This document shows positions 55,418 to 64,000 of a stretch of 64,000 nucleotides of DNA, piece by piece. Made by a program: the position numbers and the translations under genes. The notes beneath the pieces were generated by a model, which worked only from the letters and a program-made list of their open reading frames with translations, searched no databases and was not told the DNA's origin. Each line of letters opens with the position of its first letter. The stretch's first letter is position 1. The stretch spans positions 19,325,066 through 19,389,065 of the forward strand of contig OY720099.1 in the NCBI GenBank assembly GCA_963082875.1, read 5' to 3'. Origin of the DNA: Corella eumyota. Taxonomy: Eukaryota > Chordata > Ascidiacea > Phlebobranchia > Corellidae.

Positions 55418-56483
55418 TGCCCTATACTAAATGTAACTAACATTTTACAAAAAAGAAATTTAAACTTATTTTATATAGTTGCAAAATAAGTTACACTTCA
55501 GCCATTGGTTTATTTTGGCTACAAATTTATGAATTAAAATTGTTTGCTATTCGTACTAGATTTTAAAATCTAGTTTACTAAATAGGTAAAAATCTGAGAT
55601 TAACTCCTATAGCACCACCCATTTCTGCTTATTTTTAACCATGTTTTTAAAAATTGCTCTAATAATAAACTAAGCTAAAATTTGCGCAGAGAAAAGTTTT
55701 TTGTAAACCGGGTGGTAAATGTTGAAGCGGAAACTAAAGTCAATTCTTTGTCGTAGGTTAAATAATTAGCTTTTCTGTATTATAACGGATTGTAATTGTA
55801 TATTTACATCCACTAATTTTCTGAAAATTGTCAAATTCCAATTTACAAACTTATTTCTGCCTAATATCTAGATTTTTCAAATTATATGAAACAGAAAAAC
55901 AAGTGTGTAAAATATTTTCTATCGCTTTGTGTAAAAGCAACCCAAGCCTAAACTAACAAGAATTCCCAAACAGCAAACTAATCCATTAACACAATAGAAA
56001 AATGCTAAGCAAATGGCTACTTTCCTGATATTTAACAGACTTTTTTGGTGGCCTTTAGTTTATCGATGCTTAGTTATTTTATCGTAAATCTGGACCAAAA
56101 GTATATTAACTGCAAATTCTTTGACTTAGTAAACGAATTTTCGTAAATAGCTTATTTTGATAGATGACATACCTAATCTTTCTATAAATATTTACGAAAT
56201 CCGTTTAATGTTTTGCCGTAAATCCCTTACGAAAGGTCAAATTTTCGCCTGCCTGGGCCTGTAGGCTGTACACTACGAAAACAAATTATCTTTTCGAGGG
56301 TTTTTTTAACTGATGAACAATATTCTGTTACGCAATTTGCATTTTAGTTTCGTTGTAAAGCCTTCAAAGTGACTCAGACTTTGGACATTTAAATTTTAAG
56401 CTGACAAAACAACACTACAGGAAATCATAAAAACATGAAGGGCAATAATAACAAATATGGAGGACTTTTATGCATTTTAACTA

Positions 56484-56516
56484 TGACGTCATTTTAAAAA
56501 AACTTTTGGCGCGAAA
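56484..56516 (+). promoter_or_regulatory. CRE plus E2F-type site, candidate NIM1K promoter
   Basis: TGACGTCA (56484-56491) is followed 12 bases later by TTTTGGCGCGAAA (56504-56516), which fits the E2F consensus TTTSSCGC on both strands. A strong splice donor follows at 56560, as expected for a first non-coding exon. CG-rich sites of this quality are rare in this AT-rich DNA. Confidence 0.5.
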
Positions 56517-58334
56517 CTACTTTTGTCCAAGTTATTCTGGAGGTGCCTAACAAATTAAAGTAAGTAAAATTAATTTTTCTTGCCGGTTTTCGTGATATTT
56601 TAGCTGGCATACGTTCTACCTAGGCTTATATTCTATTTTAGGTAAAACGTTATTTTTAGGTAGCCGCGGGGTGGCACGAAAGCGTTACATTTTGGAGGAT
56701 AAAATAGTCTGCAAAAGAAAAAAGAATTCACATCAATTATCTATCATTAACTGGCTGACGACCAGCAGCATAAAGGTACTTATAAATTTAAAATAATAGA
56801 AATTGGAACATTTATATTAATGTTTAGCAAAAAGTAAATAAGAAACTGAAAGTATCGGTTAATACCCGCTGTTAGTTAAATATTGCATTTTTTCGTTTTG
56901 TAATAATAGAAAAGTTGCCTTCAAGTTACGTTTGTAGTTTGGAGTAACCCAAACGTTTATGTGATTTGATTTTGCGTTTATGTGATTTGAATTAAATTAG
57001 TCATGTCATATTTTTGTCATAACTTTACGTGATGTATTACTTTATGTATTAGAATGATAATTCTATTTTATTGCTTTAAAAATTGTTTTTGAAATTCTTG
57101 TTAAAAAAAAGCTATCTGGTATATTAAATAATTTTAAATTGCACAGTTTTTATGTGAGAGTTGGTGTATACTAGGGTTTATTTATAGGACTACTGTTTTT
57201 AATGTTTGGTGTATTGTTTGTGTTTTTTACAATGCACCGTGATTTTGTCTACGGTAAACTGATATCATTTCTATGTTTCTACATGATTACAAATCGGCGA
57301 AACTCGTTTAATGTCTGGGATAATAACGATATAGATTACCTAATTATTTTGGCAAGTTCTGTTTTTGTAGGTTCATGTAAGGTTGAAGTTACAAATGGGT
57401 GTTCCATAAACAACAATAACATCTCTTTTTTGTTTCTTTGTAGCTACTTTTAAACGCACTCTAGATTGAATTACTGGTATTGACTTCCTTTTCTTTGTGT
57501 CTGTGAAGTCATTTTCGAATGTATTCCTACTTGTTGTATTTTGTTAAGGTTAATTCAGTAAAAGTTACATGATATGTAAGCAAACCAAAGCTCATAATGA
57601 CGTATGTTCACTGCTTATAGAAATCATTAGAGTTGTTTTGTAAGCGTAACCTTTTTTCTCTTCTTGATATAGTGTGGGAAAACACAGTTGTAGAATCTTG
57701 ATTAATCACAACCAGACTTAATGGCTACAACATCATATCATGTTCAATGATTGTTTTGTTGTGATTGTATTTTTTGAAAGTGAAAGGGAAGTTGTTGAGC
57801 TATAATGAGTTTATCAAGAACATTTAAATTTGAAAAAAATACAGCTTTTTAATATTATAGGGTAGTTTTTTCAGCCTCAGTGTGGAAGTTTTCATTTATT
57901 TCATTAGCAACTGACAAAAACGTAAAAAAAAGATTTTTAGTGTATGTTGTATTTAACATGACATTGTTATTGAGTAGGTGGTGTTTATAAAATTTAAAAA
58001 TTATATATAACCTTATTATGCAATAAAATAGAAATTATTGCAACAGATAATTGCAACTGTTTTGTTATTATGTTGCAATATTTATTTATGTGAAAAGTTT
58101 CACTTTTAATTAATGTGTATAAGTGTAAACAAAACACAATATATTGAAAGTTTTTAATCCAATACAAAACAATAATTTCCTCTATGTTCTATTGTTTCCT
58201 GCTTGTTGGTTATGTTACATTATATTTTGATTAAATTAAAATTTATGGTTTATTCATAAAATTTTCTGTTACGGTGTCAATATGTTACATGTGATAGTGA
58301 TAGGCAATATTTATTTTATTCGAAATATAAAAAT

Positions 58335-58540
58335 ACTCTGTTTCGAGTTGATTTTGACTTTGGCAGTTTGAGATATTATCAAGTATAATTGTCTGCTAAT
58401 TAATCTGTTAATTGTTTTTTGTCTTACCGGGAGTTTATATCGTTTATTTGGGGCACCATGGCATGAAAGCAGTGGGGATTAAACCAAGGACCTCATGTAG
58501 TAAAGCCAAAAGTTTGAACCACTACACTATGCTGCCAGTT
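58335..58540 (-). repeat. Family A tRNA-derived SINE
   Basis: Minus strand: CTGGCAGCATAGTGTAGTGG, TTCAAACTTTTGGCTTTACT, GAGGTCCTTGGTTTAATCCC, CTGCTTTCATGCCATGG, then CTCAAACTGCCAAAGTCAAA. The GGCGCTATAAACG segment is mostly lost. It lies in the probable 5'UTR intron of NIM1K, antisense. Confidence 0.8.
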
Positions 58541-58727
58541 TGTTTTTTATTTTTTTAAGTATATATTTTTAGTAATTTTATAACTTTTATTACAGAAATT
58601 ATACCAATTAAATGTGACATTGGTTAGTTGCTATGTAAATTGTTCAACAAATATTCGAAAAGGGCGATCTCTTTGTGATATGAAAATACTTGTGTTATAT
58701 TAACCCCTGTACTGGAACCTGTTAAGC

Positions 58728-61700
58728 ATGAAAGCAGTGGAAAGTCCCCAGAGTGAAAATGCATCCTTGGATAACAGTGAAGGTAAATTACATCATATTA
58801 AAGTTTGTTTTTAAAACAGTGTGTGAAAATATTTTCTTATACTTTAATTTTATTTAACATTTCTTTATGTCTTTTAAAAATGACACCATTAAATTTAAGA
58901 GCTAAATGTTGATGAACATCATGTTTTAACCAATGGTAATGGAACCGCAAATGGGTTTAAACCAACATCTCCTTACGGAAAACTTTTAAACGCAATCAAG
59001 AGTGATTCCAGAATTCAATGGGAACTTACCATTGGAAAACGAATCGGTTTGTACACTTTGAAGGGTGAACTAGGATGTGGGAACTTCTCAAGAGTGAAGG
59101 CAGGAGTCCACGCTTTAACTAAAGGTAAATGATAACAAACTTAAGCATTGTTGTTTGAATGTTCTTTCATACAAGACGAAGTGTGGTCACAGTTGTCAAG
59201 TATGTTGAAATAGCTCACTATTCATAGTTGACAATGACATTAAGAGTTTTCTTTTGAGTTGGACTAAAACAAACAACATAGCATCATGTGAGAAGTGCTA
59301 TAGTCATTGTTGTTAATAAGTCAGTTGTATTTAACATGAACCTTTTCTTAGAAATTTAACTATTAGGTAACACATTTTGATTTTTGATTTTTTTTTATAT
59401 TTTTAAATATATTTTTTGTGTTTTAATAAGTAGGCCTATTTATAATAAAAAAAATATGATTTAAAAACATGACCTTCACCTATAAATAACTGTGCCAAAG
59501 TTTATGTTGTTTTATTACCATTTTTCTATTTATTAGCAACAAAACTATAAATTAATTATTCATTTTATTTTCACTCTTACACCCTTATTACACAAAAGAT
59601 GGTATTTATATATAATGTTAATGCATTCACTTGTTCATTTTACTTATTAACATGGCTTAAACAAATTACTAAAGCCCGTAATTTTGATTCTAATAATAAA
59701 TTTTGTATTTAAACTTTGCTCTGCAGAGAGGGTTGCTATTAAAATACTGGATAAAAGAAAAATGGACAAAAAGACAAAGAGATTATTGTCCCGAGAGGTT
59801 TCCAGCATGGAAAGACTACACCACCCCAATATTGTTCATTTATACGAAGTTTGTTTCTTTCTTTATTTAGATTACGAACTAAATGTTACGGTGTCACGGT
59901 TCCAAATATAGCATGTTTCAATAGTGTGTTTGCTTTGTCAATTTAATTTACAATATTATTGACTTTATACTGATTAAATATTTAAACATTTTCTAATACA
60001 TCGACTGTTTTGTAGCTATTAATATTTAATAAGTATTAGTTATTTTAGTTTTTTAATATATATTATTATATATTGAATAGGTAATACATACCGACACAAA
60101 ACTACACTTGGTAATGGAATATGCAAGTGGAGGTGAACTGTTTACTAAACTTTCAACACAAGGAAAAATGCCAGAGTCTGACGCTAAAATTATTTTCTCA
60201 CAAATTTTATCAGCTGTACAACACATGGTAGGCAGACTTAAAAAATAAAACATTTTTTATAATGGTAGACTACATTTAACCTAACTTGGTTATTTTTTTA
60301 TGTTTAAAGTAATGCCAAAACCATGTTAATATGATAGTTGTAGCCCTTAAAATATGTGTATTTTTATATATGATTACTTTACCCACACCATGGCTTTGAC
60401 TTTCTATAACAAGTTTACTGTGTTTTAAAAAACTGAATGAAAAGCTTAAGTTACTTAATAGAATTTGTGGATAAGTAGTCATCGAGTGAAAAACATTCAT
60501 CTTTAAATGTACTTAGCCCCCCCCATCTGGAAATTGTTACATATTTTAAGCACATGATTTATAGAGCTATTTACTTTGGCCAAATTAAATAGGCTAATAA
60601 TGGTCTTTATTCTAAGTTTACTTTCATCGTAAATATTGAAAAGTGATTAAATGTTAGTGACCCTATTATCTTTGTTACAGCACAAACACAATGTTGTCCA
60701 TCGTGATTTGAAAGCTGAAAACGTTTTCTATTCTGAGAAAAAACATGTAAAGGTAAGCTATTAAAAGTGTTTTTAAATCCACATTATTATAACTTTCTTT
60801 AGAAGTTCCTTTTTTCTGGTATTTGTTCATTAAATATTGACCTATTTAATGTACTAATAATGAACATAGGTTACAATGGACTTACATTTTTTGACTATAG
60901 TTTAAAACAGTTAATAAAATATTTAAAAGTGAATTATTCTTCAAATTATAAAAGTTTTTGGGCTCAAATTTTTTACACAACTTGAAAAAGTTGTGAAATC
61001 TGGGTAAACCAAATAAAATCTTTAACATTATGTTTTTGAACTTAATTAAAGGTGGGAGATTTTGGTTTTAGCACGGAGGCAATTTCCTCAAACCAAGCTT
61101 TGAACACCTTCTGTGGATCACCTCCATATGCAGCACCTGAGTTGTTCCGGGATTCGTTTTATTACGGAGAGAGTGTAGATGTTTGGGCCCTCGGGATCCT
61201 TCTTTATTTCACTGTAACAGGTTAGCTATCATTTGAAGTGAAATTGGTAAAAACTGACTGGTATTTAGATTTTTATTGATCTTAAAAAGTATTAGCTAGC
61301 TTTTTTTATTTTTGATTACAAGTTTGATTTGTATTTTAATAATACTAGTAAATATAGGTTGTCCTATGATCGTCATTTTAATTGTCATAATATGGTTGCA
61401 ACCTTCAACTAATATTTGTCCCCAATAATTTACTTTGAACCACACAAACAGCAGCTTTATTTGTTTTGCACGGCTATAACATGAACACATATATTTATAT
61501 AAGTATATTTATAATTTTTAATGTCAAAACACAGTAAAAAAATACCATTTGCTACTTATTTATTTTAAATAGTTTCGTTAAAAAAACACAACTGTAATAG
61601 ACGTTGATGAATTTTAATTTAAATATATTTTTTATTTAGGCACCATGCCATTTCGAGCTGAAACTGTAGGAAAATTAAAAAAGAGAATTTTAACCGGCCA

Positions 61701-63784
61701 GTTTATTATCCCATCTCATGTTTCATATGAATGTAAAGAACTTATTCGAAATATTCTTCAACCTGTGCCTTCCGATCGCTTCTCAATTGGGGACATTTCA
61801 ACTTCTGATTGGTTGGCTAGAACTCCATTCCCACGACCAATGGGGTTTTTTAGGTATTTTTGAAATTTATCTATTTATAATAAAAGCTTGGTGAACAATA
61901 TATATGTATGTCTAACAAAAAGAATTACGAAATAAAAAAACTGTTGTTTGTGGTGCGAGGGTAAGTTTTCACAGGAAAGTATTAGTTAAGGATTGTCTCC
62001 ATAATATGGCAATTAAACTTCTGATCGTAGGACGAGCTATCTAAAACTAAAATAAATACAAGCTTGTTTGTCATTTTTTGAATTCAGCACATCATCAACA
62101 TTATTGTGGATCATTAATATTTATGTTGTTTATCGTATTTAATGTATACATATATCTATCTATATTTTAAGCTTATATTATATTTTTAAAATCCTACAAA
62201 AAATACTAATTATGTCATTATATTTATTTTGTAGATTAGAGCCCACAAGCCTTAATTACAAATGTGCAAAACCTGAGGAAGCATACGCTCTTTACTACTT
62301 AGAAAAACTTGGAATAAATCAAAACCACATCGATAGGTTCAAGTTCGATTCCAACCAATCTCCCTTTTCTTGGCACTCGACACGGGTAAGTTGTGAAGCC
62401 TTTAATTTCAACGATGCTTAAATTAGATTACTGTGTCTCAAGTAGAATTATAACACTTGTGAAATTTTATTTTTCACTTTGGTTGAAAGAAATCGATGGA
62501 TTGCCTAAATTTGCGTATTATACTCAATTTAAATTAACAGCTTTTTGAATAAAATTTTTATATTTTTATGATAGAACTTTTGTAAATTTACTTGAAAGTT
62601 AAATATCAAAGAGTTATAATAGATAATATCCAAAACTGACAATAGCTAATTGCTTAACTCATAAGGTCAGTTTTCCTTAGTGAAAAATATATGAGTATAC
62701 ACCTACAAAGCATTTTTTGCGGAGTTTAAATGTTGAATTAAAATTGCAACTTGGTTAAATTAATACATTTTTAAACATACACCTAAACATTGATATTTCA
62801 CATCTAACAACTAAGGCTAATACAATAAAACAATGCTATGAGCACTTATACTAAACATATATACACTTTAAAACACTTATTATAAGTATTTGAAATAATA
62901 GCCCAGTAAAGAGATTACTTTAAGATATATGACCTTATCTTATTCCCTGCTAAATTATTAACATTTCTTATACCTGGCTCACCTTTTGATGATAAGATAA
63001 ATGTGATGGGTTATAAAACTTTAAATAGTTCTTATAAAATGCTCTGTTGAAATATTAAATATAGAATGTTAAAATCGTGTTTGGTTAAATCCTTTACATA
63101 TCGGTGTTTAAAAATATAAAATTTATAATAATAGAATTATTTGTTAGTGATATCTAACGTGCCTATATCTTATTTTGCTTTTGCTTAACAGTCAGCCTAA
63201 TATATTCATTTATTACCTTAGACTGACATTGAAAATTAATTTTAACTAATTTTTTAAACTTTTTCAAGGCCAATGATTCTGAGCATACCCCGAAGAGACT
63301 TTTATTCAACGCTCTGTCGACGCGTGGTGGCAGTATTGAGTACGAATTAAACGAACAAAGTGCCATGGTTGGGACTTATCGTATTTTGTTACTACGAGCC
63401 CATAAAAGATTCACCGGACCAAGCGCTAACGAAGAACTTCGCAAACTCAAGGTTTTAACCGAACAATTGTGCACTAAGTCACACCAAGATCCACATCACG
63501 TGATGGACGTAGAGATTATGACGTCATCGCCCACGTGTTCGATGTGCGAGAACGGCGGGGCGGGTCATAGCCCAGTGAACTCGCTACATTCACAAACGCG
63601 GCATTATTATAACAATAATGAACGAACTACGAGCGATATAACGAGAAAGTCTTCAACTCATAATAGAACAAATGCTAACTCGGTTTCCCAACATAGCAAA
63701 GTTAATTCTAAAGATAAAGATAAACACCATCATAATACTAGAACGTCTAAGCAAATTAAATCTAAATTCTGCACAATCCTATAA
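58728..63784 (+). CDS. NIM1K: Serine/threonine-protein kinase NIM1
   Basis: NIM1 is an AMPK-related kinase. Nine coding exons: 58728-58782, 58900-59124, 59727-59848, 60081-60227, 60681-60752, 61052-61220, 61640-61853, 62235-62385, 63269-63784; 556 residues in phase, against 436 in human. Kinase domain about 70-325: Gly loop [11 protein letters not shown], Lys99 in VAIKIL, HRD in [13 protein letters not shown] (Asp192), DFG at 210-212, activation loop [16 protein letters not shown] with the LKB1-type Thr, and [15 protein letters not shown], the last near-identical to human. After the kinase comes [14 protein letters not shown] and a [12 protein letters not shown] block, both as in human. The extra length is a His/Ser/Asn-rich tail. 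The protein ends SKFCTIL (human SKFCSIL), a CaaX box. The intron after 59848 has a weak donor, GTTTGT. Confidence 0.96.
61345..61505 (-). repeat. Family B short dispersed repeat
   Basis: Plus strand: GGTTGTCCTATGATCGTCAT, TTTAATTGTCATAATATGGT, TGCAACCTTCAACTAATATT, TGAACCACACAAACAGCAGC and TTTATTTGTTTTGCACGGCT. Reverse orientation; NIM1K intron. Confidence 0.7.
61875..62055 (+). repeat. Family B short dispersed repeat
   Basis: AAAAGCTTGGTGAACAATAT, ATATGTATGTCTAACAAAAA, TGTTGTTTGTGGTGCGAGGG, TAAGTTTTCACAGGAAAGTA, CCATAATATGGCAATTAAAC and TCGTAGGACGAGCTATCTA. A complete sense copy in a NIM1K intron. Confidence 0.75.
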
Positions 63785-64000
63785 AAATAACTGCAAGTCA
63801 TTTTTTTAATGATGATCTAATGATGATATTTAGAAAGCATTAAATATTTAAAAAAATATTTTTAGGCTGCCACTAATCCTCTATTAAACTAAAGTTTTAA
63901 GATGATTTAAAGCATTTTATCTAAAAAAATGTAGTCTTAACTAGAATACAATATTATATTTTAATAAAAAAAAACATTTTATTTCATATTTTAGGTTCTT
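63785..64000 (+). other. NIM1K 3'UTR
   Basis: AT-rich sequence after the stop codon, with AATAAA at 63963-63968. No other gene starts before the window ends. Confidence 0.55.

Larger units (their letters stand above)
55418..58727. other. Divergent region upstream of NIM1K and the SLC43-like gene
   Basis: 3.3 kb holding both promoters and probably 5'UTR exons of NIM1K: a donor AAA/GTAAGT at 56560, an exon-like block 56661-56776 (acceptor ATTTTTAG, donor AAAG/GTACTT) and an acceptor TTTATTACAG ending at 58595 in front of the coding start. A CRE and an E2F-type site precede the first donor. One SINE copy at 58335-58540. The frame at 57202-57453 is not convincing. Confidence 0.45.

Noticed and set aside
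57202-57453. Open frame of 83 codons upstream of NIM1K
   Set aside because: Hydrophobic AT-rich frame without splice partners or family match, inside the probable 5'UTR intron.
1-64000. LTR, endogenous virus or Polinton remnants
   Set aside because: I saw no reverse transcriptase, integrase, capsid or envelope-like frames and no long paired terminal repeats.

Overview
The window looks like nuclear DNA of an ascidian of the Ciona type. It is strongly AT-rich, genes are split into many short exons by short GT-AG introns, and one tRNA-derived SINE family recurs throughout. The gene set is metazoan and chordate (LAP2/thymopoietin, ZMYND8, MED26, NIM1, CAPS), and there is a 37-residue tunicate-style metallothionein. 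Exons were found by reading splice sites by hand and checking that phase is kept and that the joined protein resembles the known family. All homology calls rest on recognised family sequences, not on a database search.

Layout. 154-5790 (+): 3' part of CADPS/CAPS, a dense-core vesicle priming factor. 7098-8856 (-): ELP3, head to head with INTS10 (9281-14656, +) across a 424-base gap. 15001-15197 (+): metallothionein. 16162-20245 (+): LAP2/TMPO-type LEM protein of the inner nuclear membrane. 22336-24454 (-): NFIL3/E4BP4-like bZIP factor. 27791-31359 (+): a seven-pass membrane protein I cannot assign, with histidine motifs that recall the CREST/ceramidase-like superfamily. 32447-34869 (+): MED26. 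35914-44929 (+): ZMYND8 in 21 coding exons. 45863-48383 (+): DMAC2-like mitochondrial protein, followed after 189 bases by EEF2KMT (48573-50305, +), a likely tunicate operon pair. 50630-52668 (-): secreted AA15 lytic polysaccharide monooxygenase with a C-terminal chitin-binding module. 53942-55417 (-): intronless SLC43A3-like carrier. 58728-63784 (+): NIM1 kinase with a C-terminal CaaX box.

Repeats. Family A (about 20 whole or partial copies) is a tRNA-derived SINE of about 270 bases with A-box and B-box; most near-complete intronic copies lie antisense to their host gene. Family B (about 190 bases, at least 14 copies) is a second short dispersed repeat of unclear class. Family C, seen twice, is another tRNA-like element. 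Other repeats are a 31-base minisatellite and a 280-base tandem duplication in CADPS introns and a short G-rich minisatellite in INTS10. I saw no CRISPR array, no true tRNA or rRNA gene, and no LTR or virus-like element.

Working together. The genes are mostly unrelated housekeeping and regulatory loci. Five of them (ELP3, INTS10, MED26, ZMYND8, EEF2KMT) act in transcription, RNA processing or translation. The observations most worth following are the seven-pass CREST-like protein, an intronic cluster of bZIP sites in the same gene, a 9-base in-frame microexon in CADPS, the LAP2 orthologue in a non-vertebrate, the candidate operon, and the intronless SLC43 gene.
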